Shown here: positions 16,135 through 25,236 of the stretch, piece by piece
Layout of the letters: the number at the start of each line of letters is the position of its first letter
Numbering within the stretch: the stretch's first letter is position 1
Assembly: GCA_964576475.1 (NCBI GenBank)
Contig: CAZNVG010000002.1
Coordinates: forward strand, 1 to 64,000
From: CAZNVG01 sp964576475
GTDB lineage: Bacteria; Patescibacteriota; Saccharimonadia; Saccharimonadales; CAZNVG01
Length of the DNA stretch: 64,000 nucleotides
Direction: 5' to 3'
The notes under the pieces: model-generated
Told to the model about the DNA's origin: nothing
The model's database searches: none
What the model saw: the letters and a program-made list of their open reading frames with translations, nothing else
Translations under genes and position numbers: made by a program

Positions 16135-16196
16135 TCGACCGACTCTATGAATGTATGTTCATACTGATGAGTTCAAAAGAACGAAAGTCGATCAGC

Positions 16197-17291
16197 TCAG
16201 GCGTTAGTTAATTCTTTGTCGTTCTTAAAGTAGCCTTTTCGATCAGCCCAATCTACAAATAGAATACGAATACAGCCTGCGATAGGTATGGCGAAGAGCG
16301 CACCAACAATGCCTCCAAAACTAACGCCCACCAGTGCAGACACAAATACCGTGAGTGGGGTCAACTCATTTTGCTTAGACTGCACGTACGGCTGCAACGT
16401 AACGTTCTCAATTTGACCGTAAATAACAAAATACACTGCCATGACAATCGCAAGATTCACAGAGCTCAATGCACAGGCAAGTATAACAGCCACGGCACCT
16501 ATCGGATTTCCTATTAGGGGAATTAATCCAAATATGGCTATAATTCCAGCCAGCGCAACGGCATTAACGGAAACTCCAAGCACAGAACTGGCGATAAGTA
16601 GCACGACCAGTGCCGCAGCTCCAGCAATCGTTGCCATAATCAACTGACCGTTTACGTAGCCAGTTACCATTCCGTACATTTTTGTCACAAGCTCCTTGCG
16701 GTGCTTGCGCTTATCCTCTGGCTGTATCGCAAATATCTTTGCCACCCAACCGGGTCCCTCATTCAGCATCATGAACGACATAGCCAACACTGCAAGGGTG
16801 GAAACAAGCGTTTCGCCAACCTTGCCAGCCGTATCAAGCACTGGCTTCGCACTAATTTTTGAGCCAAAGTCTCGTGAAAAATCGTCTATCTGCTTATCGA
16901 GTCCATATTTACGAACTGCACGGCCGACCGACGAATCTTGTGTCTTTAGATTCTCCACAGTACTCGGTACTTCTCGCACGAATGAATCAACCTGTCCAAT
17001 AAGCGGCGGTATGACTAAAACAAAATATCCTACGAGAAACAGAAGGACCGTCACATATGCAGCAGCCGTTGCCAGAGTACGATTCTTGCTCTTTAATCGT
17101 TTCGAAACCCACGACACCGCTGGGTTTAGCGCACACGCGAGAAAAAATGCAACCAATACAAGCGTTATGACATTAGACATTGCCATAACGAACCGTACGC
17201 CCAAAAATGCGAGGACGACAATTGCTATGACGCGGAGGACTGTTTTGTTTGATACGGTGACTTCTGTTTTTTGTGTGCTCATAATAAGCAT
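16197..17291 (-). CDS. AI-2E/PerM family membrane transporter
   Basis: 364 residues with the family's layout: two N-terminal membrane segments (about 17-35 and 37-57), a third near 75-93, a long soluble middle part, then four or five C-terminal segments with GLIPLIGNPIGAV and the GGIVGALFAIP motif. Members export small molecules or drive Na+(Li+)/H+ exchange; the substrate here is unknown. ATG at 17291 has GAGGTG 5 nt upstream; an internal ATG three codons later is possible. It lies 9 nt after the upstream glycosyltransferase, same operon. Confidence 0.85.
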   Translation of the reverse strand: MLIMSTQKTEVTVSNKTVLRVIAIVVLAFLGVRFVMAMSNVITLVLVAFFLACALNPAVSWVSKRLKSKNRTLATAAAYVTVLLFLVGYFVLVIPPLIGQVDSFVREVPSTVENLKTQDSSVGRAVRKYGLDKQIDDFSRDFGSKISAKPVLDTAGKVGETLVSTLAVLAMSFMMLNEGPGWVAKIFAIQPEDKRKHRKELVTKMYGMVTGYVNGQLIMATIAGAAALVVLLIASSVLGVSVNAVALAGIIAIFGLIPLIGNPIGAVAVILACALSSVNLAIVMAVYFVIYGQIENVTLQPYVQSKQNELTPLTVFVSALVGVSFGGIVGALFAIPIAGCIRILFVDWADRKGYFKNDKELTNA

Positions 17292-17300
17292 TATGTCACC

Positions 17301-18428
17301 TCAGCTTTTATCATGCAAAGCGCGGTCATACATGGCGAGAATTTGTTGACCAACTATTGTCACGTCATACTGCTGTACTATCTGTTGCTGCCAATCATGC
17401 AATTCAGTTCTTTTCTCAGGATCGTCGATCAGATTCTGTAGTTTTTTAGCAAATACATGCGCGTCGCGCGGATCTACGAGGACGTCTGACTTTCCCTCCA
17501 TAACCGTGGCATAACCAGGGTTCTGGCCAGCCAATACCACGCCGGCGCGAGCCGCCATAGCCTCGACTAAGACAATGCCAAAACTTTCACCGCCTGTGCT
17601 GGGGAATACTGCGATATCGGCGCTCGCAAGATAATGTGGTTTATCTTTTTCGTCTAAGAAACCTGTAAACTCAACAATCTTTGATATACCGAGCGATTCG
17701 GCTTGCAGCTCAAGCTGCGAACGAAGTGGACCGTCGCCACATATGATGACCCTAATATTGTCTGTGCGCTTAAGCTGCCCGACAGCATCGAGCAATAACC
17801 CTGCGCCTTTTCTTTCAACGAGTCTTCCAAGAAATACAATGGTCACTATTTCATCGTTGTATTTTTTGATTTTTCTTCCTGTGCGCATTGTGCGCAAGTT
17901 AACGGCATTAGGCACTACAGTACTATCGAGTCCCATGCTCGTTTTGGCAAGCCGTGCTGCAGGCTGCGATACGCTGACAATCTCACTAAATCTGCTTAAG
18001 CTACGACGAAGTACGAACCGAGCACTACGAGAAAGAATCTCACTAAATTTAGAGGCAAGGACTATATGAAACGTACCGACAATGGCGGTGCGTTTTGGTG
18101 CGCCATTAATAATGCGACCTGCAAGCAAGGGACTGTAGTACATCTGAATATGTAGCACATCAAAGTGCACCGTATGAAGCAAATCCTCAATTGCCGACTT
18201 ATCAGCAGGCAGTGGTATCGACATACGATTTTGGTTGAAATGTACACGTACATTTTTACTCAAACTATGCACATTCGGTATGTCTACGCGCTCCGTATTA
18301 CCGACTAAATAATGTACGGAGTGACCTTGCTCTGACAGCCATGTCCCAAGTGTTAATACATACTGCTGTACGCCATCTGGCACATCAAGGCTATCGTCGA
18401 GCACTAAACCAATCTTCAACTTTTTCAT
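17301..18428 (-). CDS. GT4 family glycosyltransferase
   Basis: 375 residues from the ATG giving MKKLKIGLVLDD; a longer frame upstream would run into the divergent promoter. GT-B fold signs are the N-terminal DGVQQYVLTLGTWLSEQGH, an HIQMYYSPL stretch, and the C-terminal VFLGRLVERKGAGLLLDA with GESFGIVLVEAMA (E-x7-E motif for the sugar nucleotide). It resembles PimA-type mannosyltransferases and the gene at 19401-20525, so it probably builds a lipid-linked or surface glycan. Divergent from the prolyl iminopeptidase gene with 25 nt between starts. Confidence 0.85.
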   Translation of the reverse strand: MKKLKIGLVLDDSLDVPDGVQQYVLTLGTWLSEQGHSVHYLVGNTERVDIPNVHSLSKNVRVHFNQNRMSIPLPADKSAIEDLLHTVHFDVLHIQMYYSPLLAGRIINGAPKRTAIVGTFHIVLASKFSEILSRSARFVLRRSLSRFSEIVSVSQPAARLAKTSMGLDSTVVPNAVNLRTMRTGRKIKKYNDEIVTIVFLGRLVERKGAGLLLDAVGQLKRTDNIRVIICGDGPLRSQLELQAESLGISKIVEFTGFLDEKDKPHYLASADIAVFPSTGGESFGIVLVEAMAARAGVVLAGQNPGYATVMEGKSDVLVDPRDAHVFAKKLQNLIDDPEKRTELHDWQQQIVQQYDVTIVGQQILAMYDRALHDKS

Positions 18429-18437
18429 ACTTTGTAA

Positions 18438-18446
18438 TGGTACACT
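18438..18446 (+). promoter_or_regulatory. extended -10 promoter (TGG-TACACT), leaderless
   Basis: The box ends 7 nt before the ATG of the prolyl iminopeptidase gene. Confidence 0.55.
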
Positions 18447-18453
18447 ACGAACT

Positions 18454-19404
18454 ATGGAAACGAGTACCGACCCGAACACTATCGCGACTGGATATCTGGA
18501 TGCAGACAGTGATCACCGCCTATTCTGGGAAGAATGGGGGAACCCGAACGGCGCGCCGATCATGAGTTTACATGGCGGGCCGGGAAGTGGCTTTAGCGAT
18601 AGCCATAAGACGATATTTGATCCTCGGACACATCATGTATTCTTCCATGATCAGAGAGGCTCAGGTCGTAGCCTGCCACTTGGAGAAACTAACGCAAACA
18701 CCACGCAGCATCTAATAGCGGACATTTCGAAACTCGCCGATCATCACCATCTCGATACATTTAATGTGGCCGGAGGCTCGTGGGGGTCAACTCTTGCACT
18801 TGCGTACGCAATAGCCGAACCAAGTCGCGTACAAAACCTACTTATATGGAGCATATATCTAGGATCTCAATTCGAAACCGATTGGGTTAACGAGGGATAT
18901 CCTCGTCATCATTTTCCTGAAGCGTGGGACCGCTTTATTTCACATGTTCCCGAGGAGCATCGAGGTAGTGGCACAAAGACCATGCAGTACTACGCTGATA
19001 AAATTCACGGCAGTGACGAAGTGTTGGCGCATCAATACGCATTGGAATGGTCACTGTGGGAAGCAACACTCATGTCACTTCAGTACGACAAAGAAGCTCT
19101 CGAAGCTGCAATTCAATCTGACGATGAATTATTACCTGGAGCAAAACTAGAAACGCATTATTTTCTCAATAATGTGTTTCTGGAAGAAGATCACATAATG
19201 AACAATCTCGATGTCATTTCTGGTATTCGTTGCGCTATCGTGCAGGGAAGATTTGATATGTGTACGCCGCCTCAAACAGCATTAGCGCTCGCCAAAGCAT
19301 ACGGCGACAAGGCTTCAATTCAGGTTGTCAACAGCGGCCACCGCCGTACAGACGCAGAACTACGCGTAGCACTGCAAGCTACTGCACGATCACTATTCGC
19401 CTAA
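18454..19404 (+). CDS. pip: proline iminopeptidase
   Basis: 316 residues, matching the family. Removes N-terminal proline from peptides. HGGPGSGFSD (oxyanion motif, about 41-50), HDQRGSGRS (about 66-74), nucleophile motif GGSWGSTLALAY (about 107-118, Ser in GxSxG), and the late GRFDMCTPP (Asp) and NSGHRR (His) complete the alpha/beta-hydrolase triad. No signal peptide, so it acts in the cytosol on imported or recycled peptides. Its 3' end overlaps the convergent glycosyltransferase by 4 nt. Confidence 0.92.
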   Translation: METSTDPNTIATGYLDADSDHRLFWEEWGNPNGAPIMSLHGGPGSGFSDSHKTIFDPRTHHVFFHDQRGSGRSLPLGETNANTTQHLIADISKLADHHHLDTFNVAGGSWGSTLALAYAIAEPSRVQNLLIWSIYLGSQFETDWVNEGYPRHHFPEAWDRFISHVPEEHRGSGTKTMQYYADKIHGSDEVLAHQYALEWSLWEATLMSLQYDKEALEAAIQSDDELLPGAKLETHYFLNNVFLEEDHIMNNLDVISGIRCAIVQGRFDMCTPPQTALALAKAYGDKASIQVVNSGHRRTDAELRVALQATARSLFA

Positions 19405-20525
19405 CCGCGTAACGCTTTTTTATATAACGCTTCGTACTGGTCAGTTACTTTCGGCCAATCAAACTGCTGTACATAGTCACGAGCCCATTCCTGCCACAGT
19501 CCACGAACTTCCTCGTCAAATAGCAACAGTTCAAGTCTCTGCGCAAACGCATCTACATCTTTAGGGTCTACTAAACTAATTCTGCCACGATCAACCATAA
19601 CACTTGTATAGCCCGGATTATTACCCGCTACCACCGGTACATTCATAGCCATCGCCTCCAGCAAGACTATTCCAAATGATTCACCATAAATTGCTGGACT
19701 AACGAACAGATCGGCCGATTTAAGTAAACGTAGCTTGTCTTCATCAGAGACGAACCCTAGAAACTCTACATTTGGCAGTTCTTCTTTCTCAACATATTGT
19801 TCAAGTGTCTTTCGTTTGCCGCCATCACCCGCAATAACAAGACGTATATTGCTATGCGACTGTGCAAGCTGCTTATACGCTGGCAACAGAAATTGTGCGC
19901 CTTTACGCTTTTCAAGCCTACCAATGTAGAGAATAGTTTTTTTGGCTCCTTTGTAACGAGCAAGGGATTTATATTGCTCAGGGTCATAGTGCTGGAGATC
20001 AATACCGTTTGGAATAATCGTCAAAGGCATATCCGTAACTGAGGCAACGAAATCGGTAGCTGCTTGCGAGACGGCAGATATCGCTTTAAGTCGCTTGAAA
20101 ACCGTTCGTGTATAAGGAGTGACGATCTTCTCAATAGACTTACTTAGTGGAGTGTCGGGTAGCTTGGCATGGAACGTGCCAACATTTACCGCAGGCGATC
20201 GTGCAAGTAATTGCATGCTCAGCATGGGAACCCAGGGTTCATGAAAATGCACGACGTCGAACTGCTCTCGTTCGAACATAGCATCAATAGTACTTGGGTC
20301 GATGCTCATTGCCAGATCACCCTTTGTTGCAAAAGGCGTATTGAACTCAGTCGACTGCCCAAGTAGTATCAAATCCGGATCTTGGTAGGTAGCTTCCTTT
20401 GGTTGTGGAGCGATTATCTTAACCGTGTGTCCGCGACCTCTTAGATCACGAGCAGTAGCTTCAATAACCGCCTGCACACCACCAGGCCGAAACATATTAT
20501 AGGGACAAACAAGTCCTAGCTTCAT
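19401..20525 (-). CDS. GT4 family glycosyltransferase (PimA-like)
   Basis: 374 residues. MKLGLVCPYNMFRPGGVQAV is a PimA/PimB-like N-terminus with the GGVQ nucleotide loop; HFHEPWVPM follows at about 94-102. The C-terminal domain holds ILYIGRLEKRKGAQFLLPAY and GESFGIVLLEAMA (E-x7-E). PimA-type enzymes transfer mannose to phosphatidylinositol; the exact lipid acceptor in this organism is unknown. Same strand as, and 18 nt downstream of, an alpha/beta hydrolase gene. Confidence 0.88.
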   Translation of the reverse strand: MKLGLVCPYNMFRPGGVQAVIEATARDLRGRGHTVKIIAPQPKEATYQDPDLILLGQSTEFNTPFATKGDLAMSIDPSTIDAMFEREQFDVVHFHEPWVPMLSMQLLARSPAVNVGTFHAKLPDTPLSKSIEKIVTPYTRTVFKRLKAISAVSQAATDFVASVTDMPLTIIPNGIDLQHYDPEQYKSLARYKGAKKTILYIGRLEKRKGAQFLLPAYKQLAQSHSNIRLVIAGDGGKRKTLEQYVEKEELPNVEFLGFVSDEDKLRLLKSADLFVSPAIYGESFGIVLLEAMAMNVPVVAGNNPGYTSVMVDRGRISLVDPKDVDAFAQRLELLLFDEEVRGLWQEWARDYVQQFDWPKVTDQYEALYKKALRG

Positions 20526-20543
20526 TGTTAATCATTATAGCAG

Positions 20544-21467
20544 TTAACGGGACAGTATGTTTCGTGCAGATTCAGGTATTAGCTGACCCGAGGCTTCTGT
20601 TTCCTCAATTACAATCGGTGCGTGAGCAGGCAGTTTTGCCTCGTGGATCTCTACGGACTCATAGATGTCACCGAGTCGCTTAATCACACCATCGGCATCA
20701 AGAAACTGATCACCTTTAACCTGGATGTGGTGCAAGGGTAGGCTTACTTTGTCTTTTTTACCGTGGAGACTAAACATTATCTGACCTGTTTTGGCATAGG
20801 TACGGAAATCATTATCTTGCCAGAGATGAATTTCAAACTTTATAAGTTCTGGTCGTTGCTCGACCGGCACATGCTTTAGTTTAGGATGCCTTCTTGCCAG
20901 AAATTGATACGTACTGGTAATAACAATGCCACGGAGCACAAACGTTTGCACGAACCACGCAGGAATGCGGCGAGAAAACACTCTACTTAATGCTTTAAGC
21001 ATGTAGAAATTTCTACGCTTAAACATGAAGTCGTCTTTGTCGCTAAAACCCGCGACACTCACAACGCTGTCGACTTGTTTCGCTATCTCAGGATACTTTT
21101 GAAGCAATCGTGTGACGACCGAAAAGCCATAACTAAACCCAGCAATTGAAAAATGTTTGCGACCTGGAAACTGTAGTTTGATTACCGTCGCGAGATAGTC
21201 GGCGAGATTATCTAGTGTTGGCTCCATTCCAATCGAATACATACTATCCATGCCACCAAAACCAGGAAGATCAGGCATGATTACGCCTGTTTCCTTATGC
21301 AGCGATTCTGCAACCGCGTACATACGCTCTAAGCTAGTGTGCATTCCGTATACAAAAAGCACGTCACGAGCAGACCTATTTGGCTTTGGCAGCACAAGCA
21401 TTCGACCGCTCATGCCGTTGATATTTAATTTTCGAATATACTTCTTTGGTATCTTGGGGGCGCCCAT
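20544..21467 (-). CDS. alpha/beta hydrolase
   Basis: 307 residues. VYGMHTSLERMYAVAESL (about 39-56) replaces the usual HG oxyanion motif, PDLPGFGGMDS (about 66-76) is typical, and the nucleophile elbow is AGFSYGFSVV (about 112-121). A His near KLPAHAPIV at the C-terminus may complete the triad. Substrate unknown. A TATACT box lies about 30 nt upstream (near 21496-21501, minus strand). Operon with the PimA-like transferase suggests an envelope-lipid role, but this is inference. Confidence 0.75.
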   Translation of the reverse strand: MGAPKIPKKYIRKLNINGMSGRMLVLPKPNRSARDVLFVYGMHTSLERMYAVAESLHKETGVIMPDLPGFGGMDSMYSIGMEPTLDNLADYLATVIKLQFPGRKHFSIAGFSYGFSVVTRLLQKYPEIAKQVDSVVSVAGFSDKDDFMFKRRNFYMLKALSRVFSRRIPAWFVQTFVLRGIVITSTYQFLARRHPKLKHVPVEQRPELIKFEIHLWQDNDFRTYAKTGQIMFSLHGKKDKVSLPLHHIQVKGDQFLDADGVIKRLGDIYESVEIHEAKLPAHAPIVIEETEASGQLIPESARNILSR

Positions 21468-21530
21468 TATAGCTTCTTTATAGTTACGTTACAGACAGTA
21501 TACAGCGGCCGCGGATGATGGCCTAGCAAG

Positions 21531-22760
21531 TCATGCATTTGTAGCTTTCTCATACTCAGGGATAGTGTCGGGCTTGATTTGGAATGATTGATTGGGTGTT
21601 TTCTTGCTATATGTAAAGAGTCGTGTCGCATCAGGAATAGAACTGAGCGCAACTGACAACGTGAGTCTTCCGCGTGAACGCTGCATCTTCAACAATACGT
21701 CATCAACCGGCTCAGTCGACGCAATCGCCGAACTCTCCATAGCACTCACGAATGAACGAACAATATTAGCATTTGGCATTGACCGAGCAGCACTACAAGT
21801 CGCAACTACGATTCCACCCGCACCCGCCCATACGCGTCTCATTTTCTCAAAACGCGTAGGATTAGACGCAACCAGTTTGTCTAGCTCACTAGCCCTTAGC
21901 TCAAAGCCATCATCGACAGCAAATGACAAGCCCGCATAGTCACCATGAGCACTTATCACACCAAAAGCAGGTTTATCAGGTTGCTCTAGCTGCGACAAAA
22001 ACTCATTCGCATCATGTGATTCATATATTCGTGGCACTAGTCCATATGCTGGAGTATCAGTTATTTCCTCGATTTGGTCGTACATGCCATCGCGAAAAAA
22101 AGCGCCGTTAGAATCATATTGCGTTACAAATATCGGCATTTCAGACATATGCTCTGGCAGTACATGTGGCGTCGATAGCTGGCGGTGCAGAATACCGAGT
22201 GCATATCTACCATACCGTTCCACGCCATAGGTATTTCTAAGTTTTCTAAACCCGTTTTTACCATGTTTATCTACAATGTTTCCAAGCGCGTGTAGGTCCC
22301 AGGACAGAGTATCTTCATCGAGTGCTCCATACTTTTCGCCATGCATCCCTATAGCAAGCCGCGGATTAACGCCAACGTCATCTCGAACATACTGTACCCG
22401 TCGCGTATCATCATCTAAAAATTCTGATGCTAAGCGCGGGACGACAGAACGCGCATGGTGCAAGCCAGAAGCAGACTGAGATAGTGCTTGTAGTTCGCGA
22501 CTAAGCTTGCGATGACGAATTGTAGGGCTAACTACAAGTGCAGCGATAGCAAGGTGTTTCTCGGCGAGCGGCGTGTCGTCAGCAATGATTCTAGCTTCCA
22601 TCTCATTACTAAAATCAACCATCTCATCAAATGAACGGTTTTGGCCAAAAGCAAACTCCGCATACTCAGTAACAGACTCGTCGTCTACGCCTAGTAGTCG
22701 ATTGACATGCTCGGAATCTCGCTCGATTTGATCCAACACTCCTGTACTCGTGAGAGACAT
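21531..22760 (-). CDS. unknown protein with caspase-like His-Gly and Cys motifs
   Basis: 409 residues, no membrane segment. The N-terminal 230 residues are unrecognised and helical. The C-terminal part holds FGVISAHGDYAGLSF (about 274-288) and, about 50 residues later, GGIVVATCSAARSMPNANIV. A hydrophobic strand ending in HG followed by a hydrophobic strand ending in C-S/A is how the catalytic dyad appears in clan CD proteases (caspases, metacaspases, CHAT). Family membership is my inference. The gene has its own palindromic promoter. Confidence 0.6.
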   Translation of the reverse strand: MSLTSTGVLDQIERDSEHVNRLLGVDDESVTEYAEFAFGQNRSFDEMVDFSNEMEARIIADDTPLAEKHLAIAALVVSPTIRHRKLSRELQALSQSASGLHHARSVVPRLASEFLDDDTRRVQYVRDDVGVNPRLAIGMHGEKYGALDEDTLSWDLHALGNIVDKHGKNGFRKLRNTYGVERYGRYALGILHRQLSTPHVLPEHMSEMPIFVTQYDSNGAFFRDGMYDQIEEITDTPAYGLVPRIYESHDANEFLSQLEQPDKPAFGVISAHGDYAGLSFAVDDGFELRASELDKLVASNPTRFEKMRRVWAGAGGIVVATCSAARSMPNANIVRSFVSAMESSAIASTEPVDDVLLKMQRSRGRLTLSVALSSIPDATRLFTYSKKTPNQSFQIKPDTIPEYEKATNA

Positions 22761-22785
22761 TTCAACAATCCTATTTATTGTTAGT

Positions 22786-22814
22786 ATTATAGCATATTTG
22801 TGCTATAATTGCAA
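22786..22814 (-). promoter_or_regulatory. promoter TTGCAA-17-TATAAT overlapped by a palindrome
   Basis: Minus-strand -35 at 22809-22814 and -10 at 22786-22791, spacer 17. The inverted repeat ATTATAGCA (22786-22794) / TGCTATAAT (22801-22809) spans the spacer and -10, so it may be an operator for the caspase-like gene. Confidence 0.65.
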
Positions 22815-22864
22815 TGATGACGGGTCAGGGGTGGACACTGGTGTCTCAATCAGTCAAACTTTGA

Positions 22865-22870
22865 TATAAT
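22865..22870 (+). promoter_or_regulatory. -10 box TATAAT for tRNA-Gln
   Basis: Perfect TATAAT 20 nt upstream of the tRNA; the -35 (near 22842) is weak. Confidence 0.5.
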
Positions 22871-22890
22871 CACTTCGGTCAGACACGCAC

Positions 22891-22964
22891 TGGGAGATCG
22901 TCTAGCGGTAGGACACTGGGTTTTGGTCCCAGCAGCGGGGGTTCGAGTCCCTCTCTCCCAGCCA
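22891..22964 (+). tRNA. tRNA-Gln (anticodon UUG)
   Basis: 74 nt with encoded CCA. Acceptor stem TGGGAGA/TCTCCCA, discriminator G, anticodon stem CTGGG/CCCAG enclosing TTTTGGT with anticodon TTG at 22923-22925, and T loop GTTCGAGTC. It is followed 3 nt later by a terminator. Confidence 0.97.
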
Positions 22965-22966
22965 AT

Positions 22967-22997
22967 AAAAAAACACCTACCATTTAGGTGTTTTTTT
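22967..22997. terminator. bidirectional rho-independent terminator
   Basis: AAACACCTA/TAGGTGTTT stem with A and T runs on the two sides serves the tRNA on the plus strand and the convergent minus-strand gene. Confidence 0.9.
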
Positions 22998-23005
22998 ATG
23001 TCATC

Positions 23006-23413
23006 TCAGTACATGTCTTCATATCTATCTTTCGCTTGATCTCCAAGTCGACGACCGATATACGCTGCATCTTCCTCGGAGAGTAAGCTGCTTAGCACCT
23101 GTCTTCCTAGTACGATATTCATTTCGTGATGATCATAATCACACAGCTGAAACCCCAATATATCGGTTCCACGAAAGGCGACTAACACTTCATGATAGCG
23201 TTGTTTCGTGAAGCGGATAAATCGTTCAGCTTCAAGATCGTCGTCAATTACACTGCGAATAACTTCTGCAAGCGTGAAGCCCTCTAGGGGTGTTTGTTCG
23301 CTAGTCTTAGGCGGTACAAAACTAGTCGAATACTCAATCATAAATGCATAATGCTCGGTTTTCTTGAACTTGTCAAACTGCCTGGACCAATGAGTGGGTA
23401 GTCTGTACGACAT
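23006..23413 (-). CDS. protein of unknown function (135 aa)
   Basis: Not recognised. Soluble and acidic, with EVLVAFRGTDILGFQLCDYD (about 75-94) as the most strand-like part and a helical end. The annotated start overlaps the upstream gene by 41 nt; an internal ATG at 23341 (MIEYSTSF) would avoid that overlap. It looks like the second gene of a two-gene unit with the next entry. Confidence 0.5.
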   Translation of the reverse strand: MSYRLPTHWSRQFDKFKKTEHYAFMIEYSTSFVPPKTSEQTPLEGFTLAEVIRSVIDDDLEAERFIRFTKQRYHEVLVAFRGTDILGFQLCDYDHHEMNIVLGRQVLSSLLSEEDAAYIGRRLGDQAKDRYEDMY

Positions 23414-23831
23414 CTGGGTTTAGCACCACTAGACTTGGTACATCCCAGCCAATAAATGGATGCTCGTTGATTACTGCATCGTGCACGAGAACCGCATCAA
23501 TAGTTCGAGACATGTCCTCCCAATCAAAACCTACATGTTCATCTTTATAGAGTTTTGGAAGATTATCAATATCATCGATTGTTCTAACAACCACCAATCT
23601 TGCCATTGCATCGAGAGCAAATGTGAAACCGGATTTTACTTCCCAAGACGCATAGTTCTGCGCTATATAACGTGTCCAGTTCTTTTGCTCATTCGCAATC
23701 GAAGCCCAAAGCGCGGTGGAAGGGTATGGTTTCGTTGAGGGGTATGGTCTGTTACGAGCCGGCTTAAATTTCACTGCATCAAATGCCGTGTTGCCCGGCA
23801 TACGTGAAGCATGTTCAAAAATCATGCGCAT
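23373..23831 (-). CDS. protein of unknown function (152 aa)
   Basis: Not recognised. It contains a short tandem repeat RPYPSTKPYPST (about 28-39) and a basic Trp/Tyr-rich region, then an acidic half ending with HPFIGWDVPSLVVLNPD. No membrane segment. The 3' end overlaps the following gene by 41 nt if that gene uses its first ATG. Composition is normal for the genome. Confidence 0.5.
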   Translation of the reverse strand: MRMIFEHASRMPGNTAFDAVKFKPARNRPYPSTKPYPSTALWASIANEQKNWTRYIAQNYASWEVKSGFTFALDAMARLVVVRTIDDIDNLPKLYKDEHVGFDWEDMSRTIDAVLVHDAVINEHPFIGWDVPSLVVLNPDVVQTTHSLVQAV

Positions 23832-23902
23832 ATTTTATAATAATATATAGATTTAACAATAGTTACTCAGTAGACACTCAGTGCTATATGATTGGGTATA
23901 GT

Positions 23903-24841
23903 ATGCCTCGAACGCCATCCCCACGATCTCGCACACCTATATATCGACCGTCTGCTTCTGCAAAATCTCTGCAAAAACGCCGGAAGCAGATACGCACCAC
24001 TCAGCTAAAAGCTTGTCTATATATAGCCCTAGTCATTCTTGGAGTAGGGCTCATAGCGAAAGCCAACAGCGTAATGTCTGCCAAACGAGCAAACACACCA
24101 ACTGCCTCGGAAATAGCCGAAGCTGCTGCAAGGGAAAGCACCAGACTTAAAACAGAAAAAATGAGTCAAACTATAAGTGAAATCCTCGAGCAGTACAAAG
24201 GTATGGAAATATCAGTCGCAATTACCGACTTAAAGTACGGCGATAGTTTCACATATGGCGAACAGGCAGCGTACGCTGCGGCAAGCACTACCAAGTTATT
24301 GTCGGCATCGACGCTTTTGCATGAAGTTGAACAGGGTAATCAAGAGCTCGACCAGAATATTAACGGCTACACTCTCGACGAGTTGTTGCAGTTATTAATC
24401 GAGCAAAGCAACAATGACGCTTGGCAGGCCATAGACTCGCAGCTGAGCCGCCCAGTTGTGCAATCTTGGGCAACGAGCAACGGTTTGCAAACCTTCAACG
24501 TACAGTCAAACATTGTAAGCGCTCAAGATATTACATTGCTTCTTACTAAGCTATACACCGAGAAGTTACTTAACACTGAACACACACAACTACTGCTTCG
24601 CTATATGAAAAACGCCAACTACACAGAACTCATTCCTGCAGCTGTTCCAAACGATATAAATGTCTATCACAAAGCCGGTTATTTAGAAGATCGAATTCAC
24701 GATGCTGCCATCATAGATAATGGCGCACATCCATACGCCATTAGCATATTTACGAAATCAAACGGGTTGTATGATAGCTCTACAGAAATCAAAGCAATTC
24801 ATGAGATTACTCAGGCGAGTCTAGGTGCTTTTACGACGTAA
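23903..24841 (+). CDS. class A beta-lactamase-like serine hydrolase, membrane-anchored
   Basis: 312 residues from the ATG at 23903 (MPRTPSPRSR); an in-frame ATG five codons earlier is possible. A basic N-terminus is followed by one membrane segment (about 38-54), placing the catalytic domain outside. Motifs: STTK (SxxK, within AAASTTKLLSA), SNN (SxN, EQSNNDAW) and KAG (KTG equivalent, YHKAGYLED). This matches the beta-lactamase/D-Ala-D-Ala peptidase fold. It could cleave peptidoglycan or beta-lactams; the Glu166-type residue was not located, so a peptidase role is as likely. Confidence 0.8.
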   Translation: MPRTPSPRSRTPIYRPSASAKSLQKRRKQIRTTQLKACLYIALVILGVGLIAKANSVMSAKRANTPTASEIAEAAARESTRLKTEKMSQTISEILEQYKGMEISVAITDLKYGDSFTYGEQAAYAAASTTKLLSASTLLHEVEQGNQELDQNINGYTLDELLQLLIEQSNNDAWQAIDSQLSRPVVQSWATSNGLQTFNVQSNIVSAQDITLLLTKLYTEKLLNTEHTQLLLRYMKNANYTELIPAAVPNDINVYHKAGYLEDRIHDAAIIDNGAHPYAISIFTKSNGLYDSSTEIKAIHEITQASLGAFTT

Positions 24842-24862
24842 AATAGTCGCTGCTAATTTTCA

Positions 24863-25228
24863 CTAGTTATCAAGTTCGTCCAAAAGACGTAGAGTTTCGG
24901 CATCAAGGCCAGCTTCTGGGCTAGTCAAGCCGACATATCCCTCAACTTCGGCGTGTCGCTCAAACACAATTACGGACAGAACATCACCGCTTTCATATAC
25001 ACAATCAATATCGTCAAATGAGATACCTGTTGTTCTAGCAACAAACCGTAAGAAAGTTACATTCGAACGCGACGAGGCATTGGCACTAATCAGTGCTGCA
25101 TGTCTTTGCTCGTGTTCATCAAAAAGAAATGTTCGCCAGAAAGGCTGCATCAGACGTTCTGTTTCGTATCGCCACGGCCGCTCAGGGTCAAGCTCTGCAA
25201 TGTCATTGGCATTAAGTTCTCGGGCCAT
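24863..25228 (-). CDS. protein of unknown function (121 aa)
   Basis: Not recognised. Starts 8 nt after the mdh stop and so is probably cotranscribed. Residues 27-50 include an aromatic stretch (MQPFWRTFLFDEHEQRH), and the C-terminal half alternates strands with acidic loops. No membrane segment or metal motif. Link to malate dehydrogenase is by position only. Confidence 0.55.
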   Translation of the reverse strand: MARELNANDIAELDPERPWRYETERLMQPFWRTFLFDEHEQRHAALISANASSRSNVTFLRFVARTTGISFDDIDCVYESGDVLSVIVFERHAEVEGYVGLTSPEAGLDAETLRLLDELDN

Positions 25229-25236
25229 CTTGAGTA

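Noticed and set aside
9981..16180. GC-rich island as assembly contamination
   Set aside because: Similar cassettes recur at 27767 and 62060-63206, always with AT-rich promoters and the same 5' and 3' structure, which a chimeric join would not produce.
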